Virus record (IMG/VR): IMGVR_UViG_3300031857_000458
Span: 1 to 40,722 of that record
Origin: a virus
Direction: 5' to 3' (one strand)
DNA length: 40,722 nt
Below, piece after piece: positions 27,371 through 37,911 of this stretch. How positions within the stretch are numbered: position 1 is the first letter of the stretch; every line of letters starts with the position of its first letter. The notes beneath the pieces were generated by a model that was given only the letters and a program-made list of their open reading frames with translations, was not told the origin of the DNA and did no database searches. The position numbers were made by a program, and so were the translations under genes.

Positions 27371-30300
27371 ATGGCAAACAATAAGATTCAGTTTAAGCGC
27401 ACGACTATTTCTGGTCGTACACCGAACACTACAAACTCTGGCAATACTTCTTATATCGATGCCGGCGAATTTGCGGTTAATCTGACTGACCAAAAGGTCT
27501 ACTCCTCAAACGGATCTGTCGCATTCGAAGTCGGTGCGAATCTAGCTTCTCTCAATGTAGGTGGTAACGTCACTATTGGCGGTAACCTTCAAGTTACCGG
27601 CACTTCTATTAGTATCTCTGGTAATAACCTATCGATTACTGATAGTATGTTGTACCTGAACCAGGGTGTTCTTGCTACAATTACAAACGTTTCTGGTAAC
27701 GGTTCTGTTGTTACATTCACTGCCAATAATAACTATGCTTCCGGTTGGGATGTATATGTTACTGCGGTGGATCCAAGTTCTTATAATGGAACTTACACAA
27801 ATATTCTTACAGCAAATGCTACACACTTTACTGTGGCAAATACAAATACGGCGACTTATGTTTCCGGTGGTACTGCTCGTGGTAAGACAGATATCAATCC
27901 AGACATTGGTTTTGCTGCCGGATATAACGACGGTACGTATCATCACACCGGATTCTTCCGTGATGCAACCGATGGCCGATACAAAGTTTTTGATAGCTAT
28001 CTTCCAGAGCCAGACACTTCACCATTTATCGACACATCAAATGCCAGCTTTAAGATTGCCGACTTCCAGGCAAATACACTCTATGCAAATTCAATCTATG
28101 CAAATGGCAGCTTAGGTACTGCTGGCCAAGGTCTTGTATCAAACGGATCTGCAGTATATTGGTCAAACAATCCAGGTTATACCGGTTCGGCCGGCCCGCA
28201 AGGCACAACCGGCTTTACTGGGTCGATCGGTGCTCAGGGACCTCAAGGTGCAATTGGATTTACAGGATCACGAGGCACAACCGGCTTTACTGGTTCTGTA
28301 GGTGCACAAGGACCAATTGGTTTTACAGGATCTACTGGTGCACAAGGGCCAATCGGCTTTACTGGTTCTGTAGGTGCACAAGGACCACAGGGTGCGACCG
28401 GCCCGCAAGGTCCTATTGGCTTTACCGGTTCAACCGGCCCACAAGGTGCACAAGGTCCAATTGGCTTTACAGGTTCACAAGGAACTACAGGATTCACTGG
28501 TTCTGTAGGTGCGCAGGGTTCGCAGGGTAATATTGGTTTTACTGGTTCTGCTGGCGCAACTGGTGCTCAAGGACCGATTGGATTTACTGGTTCTACTGGC
28601 GCGCAAGGTGCTCAAGGTCCTATTGGATTTACAGGTTCATGGGGTGGAACAGCCTATGCTAACGTAGATATGAATACGTTTAGTATTACTAATGCTGGTA
28701 CTCTTAGCGCGGTTGATCTGACACTTAGCGGTAACTTAACTGTATCTGGCACAAGAACTTATGTCAACACGACGACTTTAGATGTCGGTGATAATATTGT
28801 AACCCTCAATGCTGATCTTGGAGCGGCTGCACCTACGCAAAACGCCGGTCTTGAGATCATGCGTGGTACATCTGCAAACGTACAATTCATTTGGGATGAA
28901 ACAAACGATCGCTGGACAACTAATGGACAACCATTATCTATCTCATCACTTGTAGCAGCTGGTGCAGCGTCTGGTATTACAACATTGGATGCTGGCAATA
29001 CTACAATCACTGGGTTTGTAAATGCTACATCTTCTGTCAATGCTGCATCTCACACAGTTGGCACTAGCTTCATTGCCAATGCAACAGGTACCACAACTAA
29101 TGTAGCTTCATGGGGTTCAACCTTTAGAGCATCTAATAGTACTAACTTTTCAGGTATTAAATGGGAGGATACCGGTGGTACTATTAGAGCAGGCTTGTAT
29201 AGATATGATAATAATAACTTAACCATATCGATATATGATAATACTGGTACATTCCAGGCGGCTCCTATTATTATTTCGGCAACCACCGGCACAGTTACAT
29301 TATCAAGGCTTGCAACCACCAACGGTACATTTTCTGGAGCAGTATCTGGAATTACTACACTCGCTGCTGGTAATACAACCATTACCGGCTTTGCTAACGT
29401 TTCTACTACTTTGCAGGTTGATGGTATTGCAACATTTAATGCTAATGTGAATCTTAATGCTGCTGACCATCTAATCTTAAGTTCGACATCAGGTATTTCG
29501 GCCAATGGAACGCTTGGTACTTCTGGTCAAGCCCTAATATCTAATGGTAGTGCTGTATTCTGGTCGAACAATCCTGGTTATACAGGATCTACAGGACCGC
29601 AGGGAACAACTGGCTTTACTGGTTCTGCTGGTGCAACTGGTCCGCAAGGACCTATTGGTTTTACAGGATCTGTTGGTGCTCAAGGTCCAACCGGTCCTCA
29701 AGGACCACAGGGAACAGCCGGCTTTACAGGATCTCAAGGTCAAATTGGTCCTCAGGGTGTTACAGGACCACAAGGCACACCAGGATTTACAGGATCAACT
29801 GGTCCAACAGGGCCACAAGGACCGATCGGATTTACAGGATCAACTGGTCCAACAGGGCCACAAGGTCCTATTGGATTCACTGGATCTGCCGGCGCAACGG
29901 GTCCTACAGGTCCTACAGGTCCACAGGGACCAATCGGCTTTACAGGATCTCAAGGTCCTATTGGCTTTACCGGTTCAACCGGCCCTCAAGGTGCACAAGG
30001 ACCAATTGGCTTCACTGGTTCACGTGGTGCAACCGGTTTCACTGGCTCAACTGGGCCGACAGGACCACAGGGACCAATCGGTTTCACTGGTTCAACTGGA
30101 CCTCAAGGTGCCCAAGGACCAATAGGATTTACTGGTTCTGTTGGTCCAACCGGCCCAACCGGTCCTACTGGACCGCAGGGACCAATTGGATTCACGGGTT
30201 CTGCTGGTGCGACCGGACCTACAGGTCCAACTGGGCCACAAGGTCCTATTGGATTTACTGGATCTACCGGGCCGACCGGTCCTCAGGGTCCAATCGGTTT

Positions 30301-32326
30301 CACGGGGTCAATTGGTCCAACCGGTCCTCAAGGTCCTATTGGATTTACTGGATCACGTGGTGCAACAGGTTTCACCGGTTCTGTTGGTCCAACCGGTCCT
30401 ACAGGCCCAACGGGTCCTCAAGGACCTATCGGATTTACTGGTAGCCAAGGTGCTCAAGGTGCACAGGGTGCAACTGGACCAACTGGTCCACAAGGACCAA
30501 TCGGTTTTACTGGTTCTGCTGGTGCAACTGGCCCGCAAGGTGCTCAGGGTGCCACCGGTCCGCAGGGACCAATTGGCTTCACTGGTTCACGTGGCGCAAC
30601 TGGTTTTACTGGTTCTGCTGGTGCAACTGGGCCGACTGGACCGCAGGGTGCTCAAGGACCAATCGGTTTTACTGGTTCCACAGGACTTACAAGCGGCACT
30701 CAAACTATTGATGGTCTAAAAACCTTTAGTAGTCGCGCTACATTTTCTGATGGTATGCGAATTGGTCCAACTCCCGGCGATCCAAATGCGTTTATAATAA
30801 CACGCACAATGCCGACCGGCGACCCTAACGTTGGCAACGAAGCTACCGAACTTTTACTATTCCATGCAAACGACCCTGCAAATGGATCTGGCCCAGACTT
30901 TATTACTCTTCGTGCCCCTGCCCTTCGTTTTCAAACTTATGATAACGCGGCTGTTGCTGATCCGGACTCAAGTGGTGGTTGGAATAATCGCCTTACTATT
31001 TCTCAGACAGGTGTTATTACATCCTCAGTTGATTTCCGTGCACCTATCTTCTATGATAGTGATAACACTGGTTATTACTTTAATGGTACTGGAGCGACTG
31101 CTTTAAGCTTAAATGGTAATATTACATTTGGCCCGTCAAACCCATATATTACTGCGTCAAGTTATATTCACTTTCCAGGAGGAGCGTATTTTAACTCCGG
31201 AACTGTATACATGGAGGCGAACCTAAAAGCAAGAGGCGGTGTGGGTAATGACACTGCAGCTGCATTAACTCTTACAGGTGGCACAGGTGGTTATACACAG
31301 ATTAACGGGTCAGCAAGATCGCCTATCTTCTACGACAGTGATAACACCGGTTACTACATGGATCCATTGGGAACAACTAACCTCCTTGGAAATCTATATG
31401 TAGCAAGAAATGGAGTATCTAACGACACATTTGGCGGCTTAGAACTTCGTGAATATTCTTATGCTGGTGCAGCAACCGGAGCAGCAAACGAAGCGCCGGG
31501 TGTTAACTTCCACTGGTCGGCGCGAGCAGCTGCAAGAATTTACATGAATTCGGGCGGTCACTTTGTATTTGGTGGCCAAAGCGATATTACAAATAATAGA
31601 AGAGATATTATCTTTGCTTCGGGATTCGCGGCAACACGTGTTGATGCTCCTATATTCTATGATAGTAATAACACTGCTTTTTATACAGACCCAAATAGTG
31701 CCTCTGTTATGTCTGGTTTGCGTTTAACTTCTAGCCTTGATCTTGTCACCAACGATGTTTATGGTTCATTCCGCGTATTTCGTAACGCAGCTACTTCTGG
31801 CGCTCTTGCAGATGGTATGTATATTGGTTATGGTAACGGAAACAGCGGCGTTACTAGAATTTATGGGGGTGGTTCTACAGGAACTCCCTTGATTAAGTAT
31901 TCCAACTACACATCAGAAGATAGCTCTTTCAGAGCACCTATCTTCTATGATCTTGACAACACCGCTTATTATGCCGACTTTAATACAACCGGCGACTCGA
32001 TCCGAGCAGCTGGTAATATTATCGCTTATTACTCTGATGATAGACTGAAGACAAAGTTTGGAAATATTACAAACGCCGTTGATAAAGTCCGCCAACTGAA
32101 CGGATTCTATTACGAGGCAAATGAGACTGCTCAGAAACTTGGATACAAGCCAAAGAGAGAAGTAGGTGTGTCTGCTCAGGAACTAGAAGCAGTATTGCCT
32201 GAGGTGGTCACAGACGCTCCAATCGGCCGCGGCTACTTGACTGTGGATTATGAGCGTATTGTTCCACTTCTAATCGAAGCTATCAAAGAGCTCAGTGCAG
32301 AAATTGAAGAGTTGAAAGCTAGATGA
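27371..32326 (+). CDS. Giant collagen-like fibre with S74 chaperone cap
   Basis: 1651 residues from ATG 27371, preceded by GGGGAG; a TTG at 27359 extends the frame but lies over the ribosome site. Order: Mtd-like N-terminus ([14 protein letters not shown], then [19 protein letters not shown]), a [14 protein letters not shown] domain shared with the 431-aa fibre, collagen block 1 (residues 269-424), a beta region, collagen block 2 (736-1107), four [13 protein letters not shown]-type repeats (DNA near 31037, 31316, 31645, 31931), and a C-terminal S74 intramolecular chaperone. S74 is marked by SDDRLK with Ser1555 and Lys1560, the expected self-cleavage dyad; cleavage would free about 97 residues. 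[14 protein letters not shown] and [19 protein letters not shown] complete the domain. It is a homotrimeric fibre, likely a host-recognition protein. Confidence 0.9.
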   Translation: MANNKIQFKRTTISGRTPNTTNSGNTSYIDAGEFAVNLTDQKVYSSNGSVAFEVGANLASLNVGGNVTIGGNLQVTGTSISISGNNLSITDSMLYLNQGVLATITNVSGNGSVVTFTANNNYASGWDVYVTAVDPSSYNGTYTNILTANATHFTVANTNTATYVSGGTARGKTDINPDIGFAAGYNDGTYHHTGFFRDATDGRYKVFDSYLPEPDTSPFIDTSNASFKIADFQANTLYANSIYANGSLGTAGQGLVSNGSAVYWSNNPGYTGSAGPQGTTGFTGSIGAQGPQGAIGFTGSRGTTGFTGSVGAQGPIGFTGSTGAQGPIGFTGSVGAQGPQGATGPQGPIGFTGSTGPQGAQGPIGFTGSQGTTGFTGSVGAQGSQGNIGFTGSAGATGAQGPIGFTGSTGAQGAQGPIGFTGSWGGTAYANVDMNTFSITNAGTLSAVDLTLSGNLTVSGTRTYVNTTTLDVGDNIVTLNADLGAAAPTQNAGLEIMRGTSANVQFIWDETNDRWTTNGQPLSISSLVAAGAASGITTLDAGNTTITGFVNATSSVNAASHTVGTSFIANATGTTTNVASWGSTFRASNSTNFSGIKWEDTGGTIRAGLYRYDNNNLTISIYDNTGTFQAAPIIISATTGTVTLSRLATTNGTFSGAVSGITTLAAGNTTITGFANVSTTLQVDGIATFNANVNLNAADHLILSSTSGISANGTLGTSGQALISNGSAVFWSNNPGYTGSTGPQGTTGFTGSAGATGPQGPIGFTGSVGAQGPTGPQGPQGTAGFTGSQGQIGPQGVTGPQGTPGFTGSTGPTGPQGPIGFTGSTGPTGPQGPIGFTGSAGATGPTGPTGPQGPIGFTGSQGPIGFTGSTGPQGAQGPIGFTGSRGATGFTGSTGPTGPQGPIGFTGSTGPQGAQGPIGFTGSVGPTGPTGPTGPQGPIGFTGSAGATGPTGPTGPQGPIGFTGSTGPTGPQGPIGFTGSIGPTGPQGPIGFTGSRGATGFTGSVGPTGPTGPTGPQGPIGFTGSQGAQGAQGATGPTGPQGPIGFTGSAGATGPQGAQGATGPQGPIGFTGSRGATGFTGSAGATGPTGPQGAQGPIGFTGSTGLTSGTQTIDGLKTFSSRATFSDGMRIGPTPGDPNAFIITRTMPTGDPNVGNEATELLLFHANDPANGSGPDFITLRAPALRFQTYDNAAVADPDSSGGWNNRLTISQTGVITSSVDFRAPIFYDSDNTGYYFNGTGATALSLNGNITFGPSNPYITASSYIHFPGGAYFNSGTVYMEANLKARGGVGNDTAAALTLTGGTGGYTQINGSARSPIFYDSDNTGYYMDPLGTTNLLGNLYVARNGVSNDTFGGLELREYSYAGAATGAANEAPGVNFHWSARAAARIYMNSGGHFVFGGQSDITNNRRDIIFASGFAATRVDAPIFYDSNNTAFYTDPNSASVMSGLRLTSSLDLVTNDVYGSFRVFRNAATSGALADGMYIGYGNGNSGVTRIYGGGSTGTPLIKYSNYTSEDSSFRAPIFYDLDNTAYYADFNTTGDSIRAAGNIIAYYSDDRLKTKFGNITNAVDKVRQLNGFYYEANETAQKLGYKPKREVGVSAQELEAVLPEVVTDAPIGRGYLTVDYERIVPLLIEAIKELSAEIEELKAR
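28175..28642 (+). repeat. Collagen-like G-X-Y block 1 of the 1651-aa fibre (52 triplets)
   Basis: Uninterrupted G-X-Y coding of 156 residues, rich in GFTGS, GAQGPI and GPQ phrases. It is directly preceded by a [13 protein letters not shown] module. Confidence 0.9.
29576..30691 (+). repeat. Collagen-like G-X-Y block 2 of the 1651-aa fibre (124 triplets)
   Basis: 372 residues of uninterrupted G-X-Y, the longest collagen block in the window. The phrase [14 protein letters not shown] recurs many times with shuffled synonymous codons. Pro is almost always at X, Thr/Gln/Ser/Ile at Y; one GTP triplet near 29771 is an exception. [14 protein letters not shown] module precedes it. Confidence 0.9.
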
Positions 32327-33555
32327 CAACACTAGTATACACATCGACAAATACTTCTTCACAGACGATTGATACTTTCAATCTGCCGACCGAGAAGATT
32401 ATTCACTATGATATTCATGTATCATCTGGAAACACTACTCATTACTCGACACTTGATATCAGTCATGATGGAATCCAAACATCTGAAAACCAGTATTCAC
32501 TGGCCAAGGATGGAATCACTCCACTTGAGTATATTGTTTCAATTGCAAACAATGTTGGAATTGTCAGTGTTACACCAACCGTAATACCAACAACATTCAG
32601 TATCGAAAGAATACCGATTGCTTGTAATCTCTATTCTGAGAATACATTAAGTGGTAGAAACATCAAGACAGAAGAAGGACTTGGCATTTACTTCAATGGT
32701 GCCAATAACATTACGATTCGCCAATCAAACAATAATGTATTCACCTATGCAAATGCCTACGTGACTTCTGGTGTCATGGGTCCGATCAAGACAAAGACAA
32801 ATCTTTTGTCAACATGGATGCAGGCAAACGGCAACATTCAGACATCGGATGGCAATTACTTGGTTGCTGTGTCGTCTGGCCAAAAGGATAACTGCCTGTC
32901 ACAGACAATCTCTGTCTCGGTCGGCAAGAGATATATTCTGACTGGCAATGCTTATTATACAACTGATCAGAACTATTCTTCACAAAATCCAGATCGTGAC
33001 TCTGGCCCTTCAAGAATCGAAGTCGGTTCTTCTTTTGGTGATAACAGTCTTGGTGGTTACATTGGCACAACGTCAGAAGCTGCCTTCTCGATTATCTTTG
33101 AACCAACATCAGACACGATTTATGTCTCTGCCGGCTTTGGTGATATTAACAACCGACTTTATATTCAAAACTTTGACCTGAAAGAATACGTACCATTCCA
33201 TACGTATAACCAGGACGAAGGCTCGATCTATATTAAGTGGGATGCAGTTGCAGCTGGTAATACTGTTCTGAGTCTCAACTCAAATACTGCAAACAATCGA
33301 GTCTTTGTCGATGGCTCAAATAACGTCTTTGTAAATACTGTGAACTGTGGAGCTCAACAGGCAACAAACAAGATTGCGTTCAGTTATAATGCAAATGGAA
33401 TCATTGCAAGTCGTAATGGCAATGCAATCGTTACATCTACAGCTGTGCTAAATAAGTATATTGCAAACGCAGTCTTTGCTTCGGTTCCTTTTGAGTTTGC
33501 CTATATGTCAAGTACCATCTCTAACAATATGTTGGTAACCCTATCGAATGTCTAA
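32323..33555 (+). CDS. Structural protein with LamG-like C-terminus, unrecognised
   Basis: 410 residues, overlapping the giant fibre gene by four bases (ATGA) and the next fibre gene by eight. It is beta-rich and has no signal peptide. The first 110 residues ([36 protein letters not shown]) resemble small beta domains of phage virion proteins. The C-terminal 120 residues ([44 protein letters not shown]) have the strand order of a concanavalin/LamG jelly roll, a fold often used for carbohydrate binding. A middle segment with two Cys ([20 protein letters not shown]) also looks like a carbohydrate-module fold. It is probably an adhesin or fibre-linked protein; the fold call is inference from pattern only. 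Confidence 0.58.
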   Translation: MTTLVYTSTNTSSQTIDTFNLPTEKIIHYDIHVSSGNTTHYSTLDISHDGIQTSENQYSLAKDGITPLEYIVSIANNVGIVSVTPTVIPTTFSIERIPIACNLYSENTLSGRNIKTEEGLGIYFNGANNITIRQSNNNVFTYANAYVTSGVMGPIKTKTNLLSTWMQANGNIQTSDGNYLVAVSSGQKDNCLSQTISVSVGKRYILTGNAYYTTDQNYSSQNPDRDSGPSRIEVGSSFGDNSLGGYIGTTSEAAFSIIFEPTSDTIYVSAGFGDINNRLYIQNFDLKEYVPFHTYNQDEGSIYIKWDAVAAGNTVLSLNSNTANNRVFVDGSNNVFVNTVNCGAQQATNKIAFSYNANGIIASRNGNAIVTSTAVLNKYIANAVFASVPFEFAYMSSTISNNMLVTLSNV

Positions 33556-36500
33556 AGATACGATTCATCTCTTTAATAATCTGTCGATCAAAGGCCTCGT
33601 AGCTAACGGCTTCGTGGGATCATCTGGTCAGGCACTGCTATCAAATGGTACAGGAGTTTACTGGGGATCTGGTGCTGGATTCACAGGATCCAAAGGTGAC
33701 AAGGGCGAAGATGGTATCTTTGGTGGTGCTGCGTTCGATTATACTTTCTCAACAGCTACTACTCTATCAGATCCTGGTCCTGGCCAATTAAAGCTTAATA
33801 ACACTGCATTTAATAATGCTACAACTCTCATTATTCATGATGAAGATGATAATTTAGTTGCAATCACTAACTTCTTACAAACCATTGACGACTCGACATC
33901 TGCAATCAAAGGCCACTTTACAATAACAGAGAAGGCAAATACTGCCAACTTCTCTCAGTTTTCTATTACTGGTCTTCATGTTGATGGTATAGCCAGCTTT
34001 CAGGTTCCTGTAGCTTATCTTGCTGGAGCCACATCCTTTTCGAATGGTCTTGATATTATTATCACGTTTGCCAGAACTGGTGACCGTGGTGATACAGGTT
34101 ATACTGGAAGTCTTGGTTACACTGGATCAAAGGGTGATATTGGATTCACTGGTTCTCGCGGAGCAACAGGATTTACTGGTAGCCAAGGATTCACTGGTTC
34201 GCAAGGTGATATTGGATATACCGGATCAAAGGGTGATACTGGATTTACCGGCAGCCAAGGATTTACAGGGTCTGCTTCAACAGTTGCCGGTCCTCTTGGA
34301 TATACTGGCAGCCAAGGATTTACTGGATCACAAGGTGATACTGGACCAACAGGTCCTCAAGGTGCACAGGGCGTAACTGGATTTACTGGATCTCTTGGAT
34401 TCACTGGAAGTCAAGGTGCAGGATTTACTGGTTCAACTGGTCCTACAGGTCCGCAGGGTCCGCTTGGTTTTACTGGATCGACCGGTCCTCAGGGTGCTAC
34501 CGGTCCACAAGGCACGACTGGATTTACCGGATCAAAAGGCGACGGCGGTCCACAAGGGCCAATTGGCTTTACTGGATCTACTGGGCCAACTGGTCCACAA
34601 GGAGCTCAAGGACCTACTGGTGCACAGGGTCCAATTGGTTTTACTGGAAGTACTGGACCAACTGGACCTACCGGACCACAAGGCCCACAAGGAGCTACAG
34701 GTCCGACTGGACCACAGGGTGCAATTGGCTTTACTGGAAGTACCGGACCAACTGGTGCAACTGGACCTCAAGGTGTAACCGGACCACAGGGTCCGCAAGG
34801 ATTGCAAGGTGCTCAAGGACCACAGGGTGCTATTGGTTACACTGGAAGCTTAGGTGCTCAAGGACCTCAGGGAGCTCAAGGACCTCAGGGAGCTCAAGGT
34901 CCAATTGGATTTACTGGAAGCCAAGGTGCACAAGGAGCTCAGGGTGCGCAAGGTGCTATGGGTCCAACGGGACCACAAGGCGCTCAAGGACCTCAAGGCG
35001 CAATTGGATATACTGGATCTTTAGGACCGCAAGGTCCACAAGGGACAACTGGACCAACTGGATCCCAGGGTGCAACTGGTCCGCAAGGTGCTCAAGGACC
35101 AATTGGTTACACAGGGTCTGGATATAGATTTGCTACTGGGTATTTCAACAACGGTACTACAACAGCTAACTTTGTCGGTGATCTTGGTGATAATGGCCAT
35201 TTAGCTAGCGGATTTACTGCACACAAAGCTCCATGGGATTATGCTGGTAACTCAGATGTAGACACTGGTATTTTTAGTATCGAGATGGCGGGTACTGCTC
35301 TTGCCACGTGGCATGATGGCAGCTACTTCACAACAATGGTTATCAGACCAACTACCGGCGCCGGTGGTGGTTCTGTGTTTATCTATAACGATCAAGGCAG
35401 CGGATATTCACCAGGATGGAGACAAGTCTGGACATCTTCTGTATCTTGTTATAACTACGTTGATATTAGAGCTCCTATCTTCTATGACGTAGATAATACA
35501 GGTTATTACTGGAATCCAAATACTTCATCGGCTCATAGACTTCAAACGCCGTCTGGTTATCTTGATCTAGGTCCAATGAATGCCAGTTTCTGTCATTTCC
35601 AGACAGACAGACCCCAGTTTTACTTTGGACAAAACATCCATGCTGATGGTGTTTACTATGATTATGATAACACTGGGTATTATGTAGACCCGGCTTCAAC
35701 ATCTATAATGAATCAAATCTATTACGCAGGTCTGTATAACGCATCTGATACTAATTATGGTATTGTCGGAAACAATGGATTCTTTGATACTCTTAACTCT
35801 GGTGTTGCTGGAGATCAACTAGAGCTTTGCTACTCTCGAGGCACGTTTACATCCACTTCTGGGTCAATGCGCGCTCCAATATTCTATGACAGAGATGATA
35901 CTAGTGTTCGTTGGGACGGAGGAACACTTGTTCTTCGCAATGCATCACCAACAGTATACTTCCGTGATACAGATCATAACTCTGCTATGATCCACGTGAA
36001 TAGCAATATTTTCTATGTTCTACGTGGTGGTAATGATAGTGAAACATGGACTACTGTTGGTAGTGGCTCGTGGCCACTAGAAATCAATCTAACAAATAAT
36101 AATGCTCAATTTGGTGGTATTGTCACAGCTATCAGCGATATGCGCGCTCCAGTTTTCTATGATAGTAACGACACAGGTTATTATGCGGATCCAAATGGTA
36201 CGTATAGTCAATTTAGAGGAATCTTTGCCAATAACTGGTTTAGATCACAAGGCGATTCTGGTTGGTATAGTGAATCTTATGCTGGCGGGATCTGGATGAA
36301 TGATAGCACATACGTTAAAGTATATAATGGCAAAGCATTTTACGTAGGTAATAATATTGATGCAACCGGTAACATTACAGCTTACTATTCTGATGAACGA
36401 CTAAAGACAAGAATTGGTTCTATCACTCATGCCATTGAAAAAGTAAAATCTCTTGATGGTTTCTACTACGTCGAGAATGAAACTGCCAAGGAACTCGGAT

Positions 36501-36748
36501 ATAATAACGATGAACAACAAGTAGGTTTGTCAGCTCAGCAAGTACAAGCAATTCTACCAGAAGCTATTCACATGGCTCCTGTTGATATTGCGGTTGATGA
36601 AGACGGTAATAAGTATTCAAAGACTGGTGAAAACTATCTGACGGTTGACTATTCGAGACTTGTTCCTCTACTGATCGAGGCAATTAAGGAACAACAAACA
36701 CATATAAATAGACTAGAACAAAAAATCAACTCTTTGGAGAATAAATAA
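33548..36748 (+). CDS. Collagen-like fibre 3 with S74 chaperone cap
   Basis: 1066 residues. Order: a short N-terminus with [20 protein letters not shown] and a brief collagen start ([10 protein letters not shown]), a beta domain (residues 60-175), a collagen block (178-524) with two small breaks, a C-terminal receptor region with four FYDxxxTGYY-type repeats (DNA near 35468, 35648, 35872, 36143), and an S74 domain. The self-cleavage motif is SDERLK with Ser948 and Lys953; the freed part would be about 119 residues and ends in a coiled coil ([14 protein letters not shown]). The S74 domain is similar to that of the 1651-aa fibre but carries an insertion before [18 protein letters not shown]. 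No Mtd-like start is present, so it may attach through the 410-aa protein or another fibre. Confidence 0.88.
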   Translation: MSKDTIHLFNNLSIKGLVANGFVGSSGQALLSNGTGVYWGSGAGFTGSKGDKGEDGIFGGAAFDYTFSTATTLSDPGPGQLKLNNTAFNNATTLIIHDEDDNLVAITNFLQTIDDSTSAIKGHFTITEKANTANFSQFSITGLHVDGIASFQVPVAYLAGATSFSNGLDIIITFARTGDRGDTGYTGSLGYTGSKGDIGFTGSRGATGFTGSQGFTGSQGDIGYTGSKGDTGFTGSQGFTGSASTVAGPLGYTGSQGFTGSQGDTGPTGPQGAQGVTGFTGSLGFTGSQGAGFTGSTGPTGPQGPLGFTGSTGPQGATGPQGTTGFTGSKGDGGPQGPIGFTGSTGPTGPQGAQGPTGAQGPIGFTGSTGPTGPTGPQGPQGATGPTGPQGAIGFTGSTGPTGATGPQGVTGPQGPQGLQGAQGPQGAIGYTGSLGAQGPQGAQGPQGAQGPIGFTGSQGAQGAQGAQGAMGPTGPQGAQGPQGAIGYTGSLGPQGPQGTTGPTGSQGATGPQGAQGPIGYTGSGYRFATGYFNNGTTTANFVGDLGDNGHLASGFTAHKAPWDYAGNSDVDTGIFSIEMAGTALATWHDGSYFTTMVIRPTTGAGGGSVFIYNDQGSGYSPGWRQVWTSSVSCYNYVDIRAPIFYDVDNTGYYWNPNTSSAHRLQTPSGYLDLGPMNASFCHFQTDRPQFYFGQNIHADGVYYDYDNTGYYVDPASTSIMNQIYYAGLYNASDTNYGIVGNNGFFDTLNSGVAGDQLELCYSRGTFTSTSGSMRAPIFYDRDDTSVRWDGGTLVLRNASPTVYFRDTDHNSAMIHVNSNIFYVLRGGNDSETWTTVGSGSWPLEINLTNNNAQFGGIVTAISDMRAPVFYDSNDTGYYADPNGTYSQFRGIFANNWFRSQGDSGWYSESYAGGIWMNDSTYVKVYNGKAFYVGNNIDATGNITAYYSDERLKTRIGSITHAIEKVKSLDGFYYVENETAKELGYNNDEQQVGLSAQQVQAILPEAIHMAPVDIAVDEDGNKYSKTGENYLTVDYSRLVPLLIEAIKEQQTHINRLEQKINSLENK
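34079..35119 (+). repeat. Collagen-like block of fibre 3
   Basis: About 115 G-X-Y triplets with two short breaks (SASTVAGPL near 34270 and GAGFT near 34417). The first third is GSKGD/GFTGSQ-rich with charged Lys/Asp triplets, unlike the GPT/GPQ-rich rest. Confidence 0.85.
36703..36710 (+). promoter_or_regulatory. T4-type late promoter, exact consensus
   Basis: TATAAATA lies inside the 3' end of the fibre 3 gene. The predicted start is near 36716, followed by TTTGGAG (36732-36738) and ATG 36751. It would give the small structural genes from 36751 onward their own transcript, separate from the long fibre message. Confidence 0.68.
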
Positions 36749-36750
36749 AA

Positions 36751-37146
36751 ATGGCACTTACATATACATGGAAGATTAAGAGTCTGAAGAAGCAGGACGA
36801 TCCTTCTGCAGAACTTAATGACATCATCGTCCAAACATATTGGGAATGCACAGGAACTGACGAGGACGATAACTCGGGTACGTTCCACGGTGCTACTCCG
36901 TTTGAACCAGATCAGGTCGACCCTGCAAACTTTACATCCTACGAAGATCTGACAGAAACTCAGGTTCTAAGTTGGGTCCAGGCTGTCGTAAATGACAATC
37001 CTGGTTATAAAGCTCACATCGATGAGCAAATCCAAAAGCAGATTGATGCTATCGTTCGTCCGATGGTTGAAGTACAATCTGATGCACTACCTTGGGCTGA
37101 ATCTAATACAGCTTCATCTAACACAACCCCAACTGCCAATACATAA
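36751..37146 (+). CDS. DUF7936-type small phage protein
   Basis: 131 residues. The start MALTYTWKIKSLKKQDDPSA and IIVQTYWECTGTDEDDNSGT, then SYEDLTETQVLSWVQAVV and HIDEQIQKQIDAI, fit the DUF7936 pattern common near tail genes in marine T4-like phages. The acidic, small, soluble protein ends in a Thr/Asn/Ser-rich tail (SSNTTPTANT). Function is unknown; the position suggests a virion or assembly role. It has its own late promoter and a TTTGGAG ribosome site 12 bases before the ATG, so its expression may be set apart from the giant fibres. Confidence 0.72.
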   Translation: MALTYTWKIKSLKKQDDPSAELNDIIVQTYWECTGTDEDDNSGTFHGATPFEPDQVDPANFTSYEDLTETQVLSWVQAVVNDNPGYKAHIDEQIQKQIDAIVRPMVEVQSDALPWAESNTASSNTTPTANT

Positions 37147-37163
37147 TTCAAGGAGAATATATC

Positions 37164-37358
37164 ATGGCTACTAATCCAGAACTCGATCCGAAGCTTGTTG
37201 AAAATCAGCAAGCTCCTCAGGCTCCAACTGTGACACTGACAGTGGACGTCAATGAATTGAATGTCATCATGGGTGGACTACAAGAACTTCCACACCGTGT
37301 TGTAGACCCTATTCTGAAGAAGCTGTTTCAACAGGCTCAGGCACAACTGCAAGGATAA
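37164..37358 (+). CDS. Small helical protein of unknown function
   Basis: 64 residues with the best ribosome site in this stretch, AAGGAG (37150-37155), eight bases before ATG. The N-terminal 20 residues are Pro/Gln-rich (NQQAPQAPTV); a strand (TLTVDVNELNVIMGGL) and a helix (PHRVVDPILKKLFQQAQAQL) follow. Similar short strand-helix proteins accompany DUF7936-type genes in marine T4-like phages. Strong initiation signals suggest abundant product. It has no Cys, membrane segment or enzyme motif. Confidence 0.66.
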   Translation: MATNPELDPKLVENQQAPQAPTVTLTVDVNELNVIMGGLQELPHRVVDPILKKLFQQAQAQLQG

Positions 37359-37361
37359 CCA

Positions 37362-37907
37362 ATGCCAACCCCCTCATCTGGTGCCATCTCAATGAACGAT
37401 ATGAGATCGGAAATTACTCGGGCGACCGGTAGTGCTCTCGGCATGGACGAAATACGCACCAGATACGGGGGTTCTGGTGCTATTTCATTTAGCGATCTTT
37501 ACGACAGTGAAGGATTCACTATCACAACAGGTTCGTACCGATCTAAGTTTATTAACCAGGACGGATACAACTCGCTAGTCGCCTATATCGGTTCAGTAAG
37601 TCCTAGTGAGGGCACCTCAAGTGGTAATACTCGCCTCCAATTTGCAGCTGCTGCATGGCTTGCATCATTTTACACTCAATTTACAACTTCGAACGGATTT
37701 CTTCAAATAGTTTCAGCACAGACTGCGCCGACCGCCAACGGAACTGCAGTATCTACTGGATACAAACCGACCGACATTACTCGTATTGTAGCAGCAAACG
37801 TATCAAGAACTATTCAATCTTCAACAGTTAGTAATAATGCGTCCCAGGCAATATTTGATTATGTTGTTCCTGCGTCTGGTACAATTCACTGCCTAATCAA
37901 ATTCTAA
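37362..37907 (+). CDS. Small virion-type protein (GAISMNDMR family)
   Basis: 181 residues. The start MPTPSSGAISMNDMRSEITR, then IRTRYGGSGAISFSDLYDSE, is a pattern I recall from many marine and T4-like phage structural proteins: a short N-terminal anchor of the form SGxISxxDxRxE followed by a variable C-terminal domain. The rest (FINQDGYNSLVAYIGSVSPS, then a beta domain ending GTIHCLIKF) would be the variable part. It may decorate the virion or a fibre. It follows the 64-aa gene by three bases and precedes the desaturase gene. Codons such as CCC and CTC are somewhat more frequent from here on than in the fibre genes, by eye. Confidence 0.62.
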   Translation: MPTPSSGAISMNDMRSEITRATGSALGMDEIRTRYGGSGAISFSDLYDSEGFTITTGSYRSKFINQDGYNSLVAYIGSVSPSEGTSSGNTRLQFAAAAWLASFYTQFTTSNGFLQIVSAQTAPTANGTAVSTGYKPTDITRIVAANVSRTIQSSTVSNNASQAIFDYVVPASGTIHCLIKF

Positions 37908-37911
37908 TAAC

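Noticed and set aside
28175-30691. Regular short DNA repeats suggesting a CRISPR array or direct-repeat origin
   Set aside because: The periodicity is in-frame G-X-Y coding with drifting synonymous codons; there are no constant repeats separated by unique spacers.
36740-36747. AATAAATA just before ATG 36751 as a late promoter
   Set aside because: Too close to the start codon to include the ribosome site; the exact box at 36703 explains expression better.
18401-36748. Diversity-generating retroelement acting on the Mtd-like or fibre tips
   Set aside because: No reverse transcriptase gene and no recognisable template/variable repeat pair with adenine-biased changes are in the window.
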